Source: Calothrix anomala FACHB-343 (GTDB taxonomy: Bacteria; Cyanobacteriota; Cyanobacteriia; Cyanobacteriales; Nostocaceae). From it: a stretch of DNA of 64,000 nucleotides. Location of the stretch: positions 22,278 to 86,277 of the forward strand of contig NZ_JACJQG010000038.1 in assembly GCF_014696435.1 (NCBI RefSeq), read 5' to 3'. Numbering within the stretch: position 1 is the first letter of the stretch; the number at the start of each line of letters is the position of its first letter. The notes below the pieces were generated by a model. That model was given only the letters and a program-made list of their open reading frames with translations, made no database searches and had not been told where the DNA came from. Positions 9,782 through 18,709 of this stretch are shown here, piece by piece. A program made the position numbers and the translations under genes.

Positions 9782-12700
9782 ATGTCCTTGCACCTCAGAC
9801 TAGTTAGCTGGATCGCGCCACCTCTACTGCTGGTGTTTTTTCCCTACTTGTTACCCATTCACACTTACATACTCTCTACGCCAGCACAAGCACAGACCAG
9901 CCAAAACCGTAAAGCAGAAGCAGACAAACTTTTCCAACAAGGAATTCAACAATTTAATACAAGTCAATTTGAGGCAGCTCTTCAGTCTTGGCAACAAGCG
10001 CTCAAACTGTATCAACAAATCAAAGACCGCCAAAGTGAAGGAGCCGCTCTGGGCAATCTGGGACTTGCTTACTCGTCTTTGGGCAACTATGCCAAAGCCA
10101 TTGAATATCAACAGCAAGATTTAGCGATCGCCAGAGAAATCAAAGACCGCCAAAGTGAAGGAGCCGCTCTGGGCAATCTGGGACTTGCTTACTTTTCTTT
10201 GGGCAACTATGCCAAAGCCATTGAATATGGACAACAAGATTTAGCGATCGCCCGAGAAATCAAAGACCGCCAAGGTGAAGGTCAGGCTCTGGGGAATCTG
10301 GGAATTGCTTACTCTAATTTGGGCAACTATGCCAAAGCCATTGAATATGGACAACAAGATTTAGCGATCGCCCGAGAAATCAAAGACCGCCAAAGCGAGG
10401 GTATAGCTCTGGGCAATCTGGGACTTGCTTACTCTAATTTGGGCAACTATGCCAAAGCCATCGAGTATCAACAGCAATGGTTAGCGATCGCCCGAGAAAT
10501 CAAAGACCGCCAAAGCGAGGGTATAGCTCTGGGCAATCTGGGACTTGCTTACTCGTCTTTGGGCAACTATGCCAAAGCCATCGAGTATCAACAGCAATGG
10601 TTAGCGATCGCCCGAGAAATCAAAGACCGCCAAAGCGAGGGAGCCGCTCTAGGGAATCTCGGAATTAATTACTCCAATTTGGGCAACTATGCTAAAGCCA
10701 TTGAGTATGCAGAGCAATACTTAGCGATCACCCGAGAAATCAAAGACCGCCAAAGTGAGGGAGGCGCTCTGGGCAATCTCGGAATTGATTACTCCAATTT
10801 GGGCAACTATGCTAAAGCCATTGAGTATGCAGAGCAACACTTAGCGATCGCCCGAGAAATCAAAGACCGCCAAGGCGAGGGTAAAGCTCTGGGCAATCTG
10901 GGAAATGCTTACTACAATTTGGGCAACTATGCTAAAGCCATTGAGTATGCAGAGCAAGTATTAGCAATCGCCCGAGAAATCAAAGACCGCCAAAGCGAGG
11001 GTAAGGTTCTGGGCAATCTCGGACTTGCTTACTACGGTTTGGAAAACTATGCTCAAGCCATTGAGTATGCAGAGCAATGGTTAGCGATCGCCCGAGAAAT
11101 CAAAGACCACCAAAGCGAGGGTAAGGCTCTGGGCAATCTCGGACTTGCTTACTTGTATTTGGGCAACTATGCTAAAGCCATTGAGTATGCAGAGCAATAC
11201 TTAGCGATCACCCAAGAAATTAAAGACCGCCAAGGCGAGGGTAAGGCTCTGGGCAATCTCGGACTTGCTTACTTGTATTTGGGCAACTATGCTAAAGCCA
11301 TTGAGTATGCAGAGCAATACTTAGCGATCACCCGAGAAATCAAAGACCGCGAAAGCGAGGGTGAGGCTCTCAATAATATTGCCTTGTCGCTAGAAAAACA
11401 GGAAGAACCAGAATTAGCTATTGTCTTCTACAAGCAATCAGTCAATGTGCGAGAGAGCATCCGTAACGACATTCGCACATTACCCCGTGAGCAACAAGAG
11501 TCCTACACCCAGACTGTAGCAGATACCTATCGCCGTTTAGCTGACTTGCTACTCTCCCAAGGACGACTACTAGAAGCTCAACAAGTCCTAGAATTATTAA
11601 AAATTCAAGAATTACGCGACTTTACCCGTAATGCTAGAGCAGGTGGTGAAACCTCTGGTATTGCCTTAGCCCGCATTGAAGAAGAAATCCTCAATAAATA
11701 CGGCACTCTAATTGTCTTTGGGCAACAGGTTTACGAATGCGAGCAGAAAAAATGTAATACCCTCAGCCAACTACGAGATCAGCTCGATGTCTTGACGCAA
11801 AAATTTCAGCAAGACGCTAATGCTTTTCGTAAAACTCTGCAAGACCGACTTGCCAAAGACCCCGCACTCCTCGAACCCGAACAACTCCGCAGTACTGCTG
11901 CCAAAATTGTCACGACCCAACCAGGTACAATCCTCATTTATCCCTTGGTTTTGAAAGACAAAATTCGGATTCTTTTAGCTAGTAGAGCCGGAGAAAAGGG
12001 AGTAGTCTTCCGCAGCTTTGAAACACCTGTTGACCAACAACAACTCTGGAAAACGGTAAACCAATTTAGAACCCAACTATCCAACCGTGACGATGAGACA
12101 GCCATCAAAACCACAAGTCAACAATTATATAAATGGTTGATCCAACCCTTAGAAAAGGAAATTAAAAATTCTAATGTCCATCATTTAGTCTTTTCCCTTG
12201 ACCGTTCTACTCGCTACATTCCAATGGCAGCCCTATTCGATGGGCAAAAATATTTAATTGAGCGTTATGCAGTTTCCACAGTTTTGAATGCTGGTTTAAC
12301 AGATGCTAAAGACCGCCTACCAAAAAATAAGCAAGAGGTTCGTGTTTTAGCAATGGGAGTCTCGAAAGCTTTTCCAGGATTTAATGCTTTATCTTATGTC
12401 CCAGATGAATTAGCCACAATCATTCAGCAGTCTGGAAAAGCACAACAAGGGATTTTTCCAGGCTCAGAGTTTCTCAATGAAAATTTTACTTTTAATTCTT
12501 TACGCGACAATCTCACAGGTAATAAAGTTTTGCACCTAGCTACCCACGCTAAATTTGAATCTGGTCGTCCAGAAAATTCTTACCTGCTTTCTGGTAGCGG
12601 TGATAAATTAACCGTTGATAAAATTCAAACATTAGGCAACTACATGGCAGATACTCATTTAGTTGTACTTTCTGCTTGTGAAACCGCTTTGGGTGGAGTA

Positions 12701-13030
12701 GATGCTGATGGCTTAGAAATGTCTGGTATGAGTTTTTACTTTCTTACCAATGGCGCTAAATCTGTGATTGCCTCACTTTGGCTAGTTAACGATGCCAGCA
12801 CCAGCCAACTCATGCAGCGATTTTACCAGAATCTTTCTACAGGTCAGATGACCAAAACAGAAGCTCTGCGACAAGCGCAACTGGCTATGCTCAAAAGCAA
12901 CAGCCAGGGCAATAACAGCAATCGTAGTAGTGTTAATTATAAATTGGGGCAAGGTGAACAATCTATTTCCCGTAATCTTAATCATCCCTACTACTGGGCA
13001 CCGTTCATCCTCATTGGCAATGGGTGGTAG
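9782..13030 (+). CDS. TPR-CHAT protease
   Basis: This 1082-residue protein has a signal-peptide-like N-terminus ending near TPAQA. One diverged TPR follows, then eleven 40-residue TPRs (LGNLGLAYxxLGNYAKAIEY type), a degenerate TPR (ALNNIALSLEKQ), a helical linker and a complete CHAT domain. The putative catalytic pair is His922 (HLATHA) and Cys966 (LSACETA). It is related to the two CHAT genes on its left, but its TPR consensus differs (REIKDRQ instead of RDIGDKN), so it is an older paralogue. It is read away from the caspase gene. The protein is probably exported; ligand and substrate are unknown. Confidence 0.93.
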   Translation: MSLHLRLVSWIAPPLLLVFFPYLLPIHTYILSTPAQAQTSQNRKAEADKLFQQGIQQFNTSQFEAALQSWQQALKLYQQIKDRQSEGAALGNLGLAYSSLGNYAKAIEYQQQDLAIAREIKDRQSEGAALGNLGLAYFSLGNYAKAIEYGQQDLAIAREIKDRQGEGQALGNLGIAYSNLGNYAKAIEYGQQDLAIAREIKDRQSEGIALGNLGLAYSNLGNYAKAIEYQQQWLAIAREIKDRQSEGIALGNLGLAYSSLGNYAKAIEYQQQWLAIAREIKDRQSEGAALGNLGINYSNLGNYAKAIEYAEQYLAITREIKDRQSEGGALGNLGIDYSNLGNYAKAIEYAEQHLAIAREIKDRQGEGKALGNLGNAYYNLGNYAKAIEYAEQVLAIAREIKDRQSEGKVLGNLGLAYYGLENYAQAIEYAEQWLAIAREIKDHQSEGKALGNLGLAYLYLGNYAKAIEYAEQYLAITQEIKDRQGEGKALGNLGLAYLYLGNYAKAIEYAEQYLAITREIKDRESEGEALNNIALSLEKQEEPELAIVFYKQSVNVRESIRNDIRTLPREQQESYTQTVADTYRRLADLLLSQGRLLEAQQVLELLKIQELRDFTRNARAGGETSGIALARIEEEILNKYGTLIVFGQQVYECEQKKCNTLSQLRDQLDVLTQKFQQDANAFRKTLQDRLAKDPALLEPEQLRSTAAKIVTTQPGTILIYPLVLKDKIRILLASRAGEKGVVFRSFETPVDQQQLWKTVNQFRTQLSNRDDETAIKTTSQQLYKWLIQPLEKEIKNSNVHHLVFSLDRSTRYIPMAALFDGQKYLIERYAVSTVLNAGLTDAKDRLPKNKQEVRVLAMGVSKAFPGFNALSYVPDELATIIQQSGKAQQGIFPGSEFLNENFTFNSLRDNLTGNKVLHLATHAKFESGRPENSYLLSGSGDKLTVDKIQTLGNYMADTHLVVLSACETALGGVDADGLEMSGMSFYFLTNGAKSVIASLWLVNDASTSQLMQRFYQNLSTGQMTKTEALRQAQLAMLKSNSQGNNSNRSSVNYKLGQGEQSISRNLNHPYYWAPFILIGNGW
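10034..11353 (+). repeat. 11 tandem 120-bp TPR-coding repeats
   Basis: Eleven 120-bp units encode the TPR array of the third CHAT gene. Most units contain a HIP1 octamer (GCGATCGC) at the codons for the LAIA part of helix B, so the HIP1 sites recur every 120 bp. Confidence 0.93.
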
Positions 13031-13163
13031 AGTCAAGTTTCTTCCTCTGTGACAATTTTGCGATCGCTTTTTTGCGTAGGCTTGCAGGGTGAGAAAGAAA
13101 ATTAGCGATCGCTGCTTTAATTGCTGGTCAAACCAAAGAAAATAACCTTATGGCTAGCCAATT

Positions 13164-13358
13164 TCAATTACTTTGGTCTTGCTGCTCCAACGCCACATTG
13201 AAAATTACTGTAAAACTAACGTTTGGAATCAGTCGGTTTAAAACTTGTAGATGAGCTTCCGCATCACTGCGACGACGAAAACGGCCTACAATCCTGTGCT
13301 GCATATCAGGAAAAAGCCGAATAATACACCAAGGATTGAGCTTTTCAGAATAAGTCAT
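13164..13358 (-). CDS. Small conserved-looking hypothetical protein
   Basis: The 64-residue product (start MTYSEKLNPWCIIRLFP) has a basic RFRRRSDAEAHLQVLNRLIP segment followed by a beta-like hydrophobic stretch. The start ATG 13358 is preceded by a purine-rich AGGAGA, a good Shine-Dalgarno, which supports real expression. It resembles small proteins of unknown function common in cyanobacteria, but I cannot assign a family. It lies in the accessory region, downstream of a terminator-like hairpin. Confidence 0.6.
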   Translation of the reverse strand: MTYSEKLNPWCIIRLFPDMQHRIVGRFRRRSDAEAHLQVLNRLIPNVSFTVIFNVALEQQDQSN

Positions 13359-13388
13359 AGAATTCTCCTGGTCATATTTGTACTTTCC

Positions 13389-13423
13389 AAGACAAAAGCC
13401 AGCCTACTGTGATGGTGGCTGGC
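13389..13423 (-). terminator. Rho-independent-type terminator
   Basis: Read leftward, arms GCCAGCC (13417-13423) and GGCTGGC (13398-13404) pair across a 12-nt loop and are followed by TTTTGTCTT. The hairpin lies just downstream of the HTH gene ending at 13462, as expected for a terminator. Confidence 0.6.
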
Positions 13424-13461
13424 AGAAAATATCAGAATGATATTGAAATTGGGTTTAAGTC

Positions 13462-13764
13462 CTACTCACTCTTGTCCGGGAAACAAAGCTTCTGCAAAAG
13501 TTCTTCGGGAATCTCCTCAAAATGTTCAAGCAAAAAGTTCATCAGAGCAAGGTGGCGTAAATCAGTAGGCATGGGGCGGCGGTAGTTGCGTCCCCTAGAA
13601 AACCAGCGCCGAACAGTGGAAAGTGAGCGAGAGCAGATTTGAGCAATTTCTTCGTAATTTACCTGCCACTTGGAGTAAAACTGCTTGGGAGTCATCCCTA
13701 ACTGACAGTAACTGTAGAGTTTAATCAAATCTTGCTCTCGTTGCTTCAATGGATGAGGATTCAT
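13462..13764 (-). CDS. Helix-turn-helix protein
   Basis: This 100-residue protein has a central helix-turn-helix-like segment (YEEIAQICSRSLSTVRRWFSRG, about residues 35-57), so it is probably a DNA-binding regulator. The rest is charged and helical, without membrane segments. Its ATG overlaps the stop codon of the upstream gene (13761) by four bases, so the pair is translationally coupled. A terminator-like hairpin follows. The partner and target are unknown. Its place next to transposition genes would fit a role in an accessory element, but this is inference. Confidence 0.65.
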   Translation of the reverse strand: MNPHPLKQREQDLIKLYSYCQLGMTPKQFYSKWQVNYEEIAQICSRSLSTVRRWFSRGRNYRRPMPTDLRHLALMNFLLEHFEEIPEELLQKLCFPDKSE

Positions 13765-14318
13765 AAGGTTGATTCCTCGTTAAGTGGTTCCAAATCCTCT
13801 TCCCAAGCAATATCAGCAGATGTCCAAGCAGCACTGGGACTGTCTTTGCTCAACCAAATCAGGTAACACCATGCCCAGGAGCAACGATGTGAAGCATAGC
13901 TATAAAATCGACCAATGACAATACCCCAGTCAGTATCACTTTCAGCAGAGAGCCAACGCAAGCGATCGCCATATAAAAAGCGCGGTGTCTTCGCTATATC
14001 CGGGAAATTGGCTGGAAGCTCAATGGATGCGTCTGGGAATTTTAGATTAATCAAGCCAGGGACTACATCCTGGTTAATATGTCGGATGAGATTGAGATAA
14101 TCAGCAATCAATTTACCATCGATGCTACCAGTCAACTGAGAAATTAGAATTGCTGCTAACGTTTCTATTTCTTGCTGCTTGAGTTGCATCCAAGTGCTAT
14201 CAAAGTCAGCATCAGAGTAGTTGCTGAGTTTTGCCAGTAATTCTGTGATACCGAAATCATCTAGAGCTTGTTGATAAGCTCTGTGTTGATCTGTTTTGTA
14301 GCTAACAGGCTTTAACAT
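13761..14318 (-). CDS. Hypothetical protein, coupled to HTH gene
   Basis: The 185-residue product is acidic and shows no domain I recognise. The middle has a basic PRFLYGDRLRWL segment and a tryptophan-rich part (CSWAWCYLIWLSKDSPSAAW). It has no signal peptide or clear membrane helix. It is first in a two-gene unit with the HTH gene (four-base ATGA overlap). Its leader holds a hairpin (14347-14386) whose stem sequence is shared with the terminator after the second gene. Function not assigned. Confidence 0.6.
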   Translation of the reverse strand: MLKPVSYKTDQHRAYQQALDDFGITELLAKLSNYSDADFDSTWMQLKQQEIETLAAILISQLTGSIDGKLIADYLNLIRHINQDVVPGLINLKFPDASIELPANFPDIAKTPRFLYGDRLRWLSAESDTDWGIVIGRFYSYASHRCSWAWCYLIWLSKDSPSAAWTSADIAWEEDLEPLNEESTL

Positions 14319-14346
14319 GGGAAATGTCTCCTGTGATAGGGGGCCG

Positions 14347-14386
14347 AAAGCCAGCGTCGTCTCTGAGAAAGTTGATGGCTGGCTTT
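14347..14386. promoter_or_regulatory. Hairpin in leader of two-gene unit
   Basis: AAAGCCAGC (14347-14355) pairs with GCTGGCTTT (14378-14386) across 22 bases. Read rightward it is followed by TTGACTT. The stem core GCCAGC/GCTGGC also forms the terminator at 13389-13423, so the two-gene unit is bracketed by related hairpins. Confidence 0.45.
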
Positions 14387-14444
14387 TGACTTATAAGTAA
14401 TTATACGCAATTTTAGTGTGTTTTTGTGTTAATTTATGTATTTA

Positions 14445-14469
14445 TGTGTGTTTAATATAAAAACACACA
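14445..14469. promoter_or_regulatory. Inverted repeat, likely operator of the RHH gene
   Basis: TGTGTGTTT (14445-14453) and AAACACACA (14461-14469) are perfect inverted arms with a 7-bp AT spacer. They lie 21 bp before the ATG of the ribbon-helix-helix gene. A further half-site-like TGTGTTTTTGTGTT precedes them (14417-14430). RHH proteins commonly bind such tandem or inverted half-sites and repress themselves. Confidence 0.45.
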
Positions 14470-14489
14470 ATAGCGCTTATGATAATCAC

Positions 14490-14666
14490 ATGGGAAAAGT
14501 AACAGTGACTCTTTACATGGAAGAAGAAGACAAAGAAGCTCTGCAACAACTTGCAGATGCAGAGGAGCGTTCTTTGTCTCAAATGGCGGTGTTAATTCTG
14601 AAACGAGCGATTAGAAAAGCGCAGGATGAAGGACAAATCCTTTCAGATCGAGGGAAAGGCCAATAA
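14490..14666 (+). CDS. Ribbon-helix-helix (CopG/Arc-like) DNA-binding protein
   Basis: ATG 14490 gives a 58-residue protein whose start MGKVTVTLYMEEED fits the RHH beta strand. Helices follow (EDKEALQQLADAEERSLSQMAVLILKRAI). The frame also opens at 14436, but that extension runs through the inverted repeat at 14445-14469, which looks like an operator, so the later start is preferred. RHH proteins act as dimeric repressors or as antitoxins. No toxin-like frame follows directly, so a transposon or plasmid-type regulator is as likely. It is the only rightward gene between the CHAT gene at 13030 and the helicase remnant at 44532. Confidence 0.7.
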   Translation: MGKVTVTLYMEEEDKEALQQLADAEERSLSQMAVLILKRAIRKAQDEGQILSDRGKGQ

Positions 14667-14746
14667 TGGAATCATGCAGTATATGAGGTATTGATCTATG
14701 TTCAAAGCGTGACCTTAATTTTGCCTTCTGCATCCTCATCTGTACT

Positions 14747-16672
14747 CTACTGGTTGAAAGAGTCCAAAGCAGTTGCGATCGCTTCCTTGACTAAAAGCAA
14801 CTCTCTTGTGTTTGGGCGTAAACCTGCTCGGCGTACCAATTGCCACCTTTGGGGAACAATCTTTTCTTGGCGGAAATAATCTGCTGCCCATTGAACTCTT
14901 CTAACAGCGAATTCTTCTCGGCTTTCACTCAGTTCAGCTAGAACTTTTGCTGTTTTTGGGAGCCTTTTGAGATGTCTTTTAACCCATGCACTGGCAGGAT
15001 GAGGAAGGGAGTTAGCGATCGCTGTTTTGCTAATCCAAGTGGGGCGGTTCTTATCTTGTTTCAACCGCTGTACTACCTCCTTGACAGTTTCGATTGTTTG
15101 CTCATCTCTACTATCCCAATCCACATCTGGAGTGCCATTGTTTGTTTTTGGTGATGGTAAATGCTCCTTTAACCACTCCCGGTCATAGTTATATAACTGA
15201 CTATAAATTGCTGGAGCTTTACTTCGTAATCGGGTTCTTCCCATGCCTGGATTTGCTCTCATTAATTTCAACCATTTTTTTCGGGACGATTGAATAACAT
15301 CTTTGTTGAGATTCAGTGCCTTTTTACGAGGCTGGAGAGAGGGGCATAATTCTGTTGCTGTAGCCTTAGTATTGGGTCGTGGGAAATTCAACTGCAATCT
15401 ACTTGCTTGACGTAGAACTGTTTTAAACTCAACTCCAAGATGGTGACCCATCTGCTTGAGGGTCAAAGATGAATCTTCCCAAAGAGCTTTCAAAGATTCT
15501 TCCCATACAGAACCATAAAACTTGACCTTGGAGTATCGGAAACTATCTTCTGGCGATCTATCAGGGCCACTTCGACAATAGACAAAACCACAGATACAGC
15601 TAAAAGTTCCTACAGGTTTAAAATTCTTTTGATTATATGTAATTTGACATTCTTTAACTTGCAGTTTTTTGTAGTGTTTGCATACGGGATTCAAGCATGG
15701 CCAAGGAGCAAGACCAAATGGAGGTAGCGCTTCTTGTAGCTCAAAGAATTCTTTGGTCGTATAGCCCAAAAACTGGATAAGTAGGAGATGACGTAAGGGA
15801 TGGTGAACCCTTTGTGGAAAGCGCACTAATTGGGCGAGCCAGTGATCGCGAATCTGTTCATCAAGTGGGCATTGAACCCTATCTAAAACTCCCAAAGGAT
15901 AGTGATTTTTGAATGCTTTCAATAATTCCTGAATACGAATTCTGCCTGCGTAAGTTACCCACTGTGGATTTCTCATCACTAAAGATTGGTACCTCTTATG
16001 TAAGCTCTCCAAACCAATAACGATGTGGCAATGGTTTAAAAGCCAGTCTACCTCTCTAGCTATGCTCAACAGAACTTTGTGAATAGGATTCAAAGAGTCT
16101 ATTCGGTAAGGCGATACTACTTGGGATGACTGTTCTGCCGAAATAAATTCATATATACGTCTACGATTGTGCGTTAATACACTACTGTTCTCTAAAAAAA
16201 CTTCATGAATAGGGCAGACTTCAACACCAGGTAGTTGATGAAGACGATGCCAGTAGCATTCACCAAATTGCTTCCTATCATCTTCTATGCATAAAGGACA
16301 AAAGCGCAGATGCTCAGGCATCTCAATAATGCCAGCCACAATTCCTAGCCTTGCATGAATTTTCGAGCCATTATCCCCACCCATATCTTCCTGAATCAGA
16401 TGAAGTCTTTCAGGGGGTAGAAAAGGCCTGTAAAAAGGTAATAGGGTGTGATTATCTATGAAATATTCAACTGTATAGCCTGAGTTAGGAGGTAAGCCAG
16501 CAATAAGTTTATTCAGCTTACTTGGTAAATCAAAAATTGCGATCGCGCTTTTTGTTTGAAATAGATCCACAACTATTGACTTCTGACTAGGGTACTGTAG
16601 TCTATTTTGAAATCGAGCGCAAATACTGTAGAGCAATTCATCTGGGTAAGGTTCGGGAAATAAACCAAGCAT
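14747..16672 (-). CDS. tnsD: TnsD/TniQ-family target selector, second copy
   Basis: The product is a 641-residue TnsD-like protein, the size of target-site-binding TnsD rather than short TniQ. The TniQ domain is at the N-terminus (MLGLFPEPYPDELLYSICAR). Its zinc-binding motif is Cys125-x2-Cys128 with Cys153-x2-His156 and a conserved YWHRLHQ between them. The C-terminal half is basic and should bind the attachment site. The frame opens at TTG 16693, but ATG 16672 has GAGG six bases upstream and matches the start of its paralogue, so it was chosen. It is last in the tns operon. It is clearly homologous to the 662-residue TnsD upstream but diverged in the C-terminal half, which suggests two different targets. 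Confidence 0.92.
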   Translation of the reverse strand: MLGLFPEPYPDELLYSICARFQNRLQYPSQKSIVVDLFQTKSAIAIFDLPSKLNKLIAGLPPNSGYTVEYFIDNHTLLPFYRPFLPPERLHLIQEDMGGDNGSKIHARLGIVAGIIEMPEHLRFCPLCIEDDRKQFGECYWHRLHQLPGVEVCPIHEVFLENSSVLTHNRRRIYEFISAEQSSQVVSPYRIDSLNPIHKVLLSIAREVDWLLNHCHIVIGLESLHKRYQSLVMRNPQWVTYAGRIRIQELLKAFKNHYPLGVLDRVQCPLDEQIRDHWLAQLVRFPQRVHHPLRHLLLIQFLGYTTKEFFELQEALPPFGLAPWPCLNPVCKHYKKLQVKECQITYNQKNFKPVGTFSCICGFVYCRSGPDRSPEDSFRYSKVKFYGSVWEESLKALWEDSSLTLKQMGHHLGVEFKTVLRQASRLQLNFPRPNTKATATELCPSLQPRKKALNLNKDVIQSSRKKWLKLMRANPGMGRTRLRSKAPAIYSQLYNYDREWLKEHLPSPKTNNGTPDVDWDSRDEQTIETVKEVVQRLKQDKNRPTWISKTAIANSLPHPASAWVKRHLKRLPKTAKVLAELSESREEFAVRRVQWAADYFRQEKIVPQRWQLVRRAGLRPNTRELLLVKEAIATALDSFNQ

Positions 16673-16720
16673 TATGTCCTCTTTTGATATCAAAATTAGG
16701 GAACAATACGTTGTGATTTC

Positions 16721-18709
16721 TTAACTGTGAAAGTATTTTTTAATGATTGACTCTCCTCTGTGCCACCTATCTATGGGACTGAGTAATGCTAGAGCTTCTA
16801 AAGCAGCATCAATAGCATCTTTAACCTGCGGTACCTCTTTAAAATCATAAACACAAGCTAAAATCACAAGTTGAGACCATGCAGGACTTATATTCTCTTG
16901 ATGAAAACACTCAGCAGCCCATTTAACCTTGCGAACTGCAAACTCCTCACAAGTTTCAACTACCTCAGTCAAAGCTTGTTTTGTTTTCGGTAACTTATGA
17001 AGGTTGTGCTGAATCTGTCCTCTTTTATCTAAATGTTTACAAATCGCCCCTTTAGTTACTTTCTGTGGTCGTCCTGCTTGGCTTTTAATCTGCAAAGCTG
17101 ATAACCTAACAGCATTTTCCAGTTCTGCATCACGATTTTCCCAGTCTACAACACGTTTTACTCCACCGCATTTAGCCAATGGAAGGTGGGCTTTCAACCA
17201 TTCAGTATCGTACCTGCGGAGCCATAAATAAGTACTAGGAAATTCTTTCATAAGTTTTCTTCTTCCAAATTCTGGCTTCTCTTCTCGGATAGAAAGCCAA
17301 TTTCTTCGGTAAGTTTCTAACTCGTCTGATGTTGGTACTTTTTTAGTTTTGGCTTTACGATTGATAAATTTATTCTTGCGAGTAGATTCTCCTGTTGGCC
17401 CTAAGCGAGGAAATTTTAAGTCTAGTACAGCACCATGTTTGATAATTGCTCGTTCTTCAACTCCCAACTGGCGTGTCATTTCTATCCAAGTCACTGAAGA
17501 GTCTTCCCATAAATTCTTCAAGGCCAATTCCCATACTGAACCATAAGACTTAATCCTCGTAATTTTAAATTCATCTTCTGGATATTTATCAGGGCCTCTA
17601 CGGCTGTATACAAAACCACAACTACAACTGAATATACCAATTGGTCTTTGTGACTCCCAACTATTCTTAGTAATTTTGCATTCTTTGATTACCAATTGAT
17701 TGTAGTGTTCGCTAACTTTATTTAGACAAGGCCAAGGCCCATCTCCAAAGGGTTTCTTAGGTATGGGTATTTGAAAGAATTGCTCGATTGTGTATCCTAA
17801 AAATTGGATTAGCAATAAGTGACGTATGGGGTGATGTGCTTGGTTTTGCTTCAAATCTTTAATTATGCAGGATAACCAATTACTATCCTTTTCTTCATCT
17901 ACCTCAGCTTGTAATTCCTTCAAAAAGCTAAGTGAGTAATAATCGTTAAACGCTTTTTTGAGTTTTTTTACATGTACATGATAAGTGTTATAAGCAGCGA
18001 ATTCATGTTCAGCCAGTAAAAATCCATAGCGCTCTTTCAGCAAATTAAAACCAGGATTAAAGTTCTTTTGATTTAATAACCAAACTACATCCTTAGCTAT
18101 ATTCAATAAATCTGTGTGGTGTGGTTGTGATAAATCTAAACAACGTGGTGGTATGGTTGTTAGATTTTCTTCTGCTGCAAATAATTTATAGCTATGAATT
18201 TGATTCCGTGCGGCTACTGTGCTATCTTCTAAAAAAACCACATGAGTAGGACAAACCTCGACACCTGATATTTGATGAAGCCGATGCCAATATGTTTCAC
18301 CGAACTGCGTCCTATCTTCTTCTGCACATAAAGGACAAAATCGTAGAAAGTTTGGTGAACGAATTATACTGGGTGAGATGCCTGATGATTGATGGATTCC
18401 TCGCTGATTACTTCTTTCCATATTTTCACGGATAATCTCAACTCGCTCTGTGGGTAGAAAGGGAGAATAGAAAGGCAGTAATGTATGATTATTTATCAGT
18501 ATGTCAACAGTATATAGATGTCCTTTTGGTAAAACCGAAACAAGGTGATTCAAATGCCTTGGTAAATCGATAGTTAGTTTAGCTCCCCAAGTTCCACATA
18601 ATTCTTGTGTTGTTAAGCAAGTGTTTGGATATTGCGTTCTATCAGAAAAACGCGCACATATACTGTAAAGTAATTCATCAGGATATGGATCTGGAAAAAA
18701 AGCAATCAT
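16721..18709 (-). CDS. tnsD: TnsD/TniQ-family target selector, first copy
   Basis: This 662-residue protein begins MIAFFPDPYPDELLYSICAR. It has the TniQ domain with Cys125, Cys128, Cys153 and His156 as probable zinc ligands, followed by a CSCGFVY segment that may bind a second zinc. The long, lysine-rich C-terminal half is the likely site-specific DNA-binding part. In Tn7, TnsD binds a chromosomal site and recruits TnsC. The ATG overlaps the tnsC stop by four bases. Which site it recognises cannot be read from the protein; the ruvC 3' end is a candidate if 45242-45307 is the element's right end. Confidence 0.93.
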   Translation of the reverse strand: MIAFFPDPYPDELLYSICARFSDRTQYPNTCLTTQELCGTWGAKLTIDLPRHLNHLVSVLPKGHLYTVDILINNHTLLPFYSPFLPTERVEIIRENMERSNQRGIHQSSGISPSIIRSPNFLRFCPLCAEEDRTQFGETYWHRLHQISGVEVCPTHVVFLEDSTVAARNQIHSYKLFAAEENLTTIPPRCLDLSQPHHTDLLNIAKDVVWLLNQKNFNPGFNLLKERYGFLLAEHEFAAYNTYHVHVKKLKKAFNDYYSLSFLKELQAEVDEEKDSNWLSCIIKDLKQNQAHHPIRHLLLIQFLGYTIEQFFQIPIPKKPFGDGPWPCLNKVSEHYNQLVIKECKITKNSWESQRPIGIFSCSCGFVYSRRGPDKYPEDEFKITRIKSYGSVWELALKNLWEDSSVTWIEMTRQLGVEERAIIKHGAVLDLKFPRLGPTGESTRKNKFINRKAKTKKVPTSDELETYRRNWLSIREEKPEFGRRKLMKEFPSTYLWLRRYDTEWLKAHLPLAKCGGVKRVVDWENRDAELENAVRLSALQIKSQAGRPQKVTKGAICKHLDKRGQIQHNLHKLPKTKQALTEVVETCEEFAVRKVKWAAECFHQENISPAWSQLVILACVYDFKEVPQVKDAIDAALEALALLSPIDRWHRGESIIKKYFHS

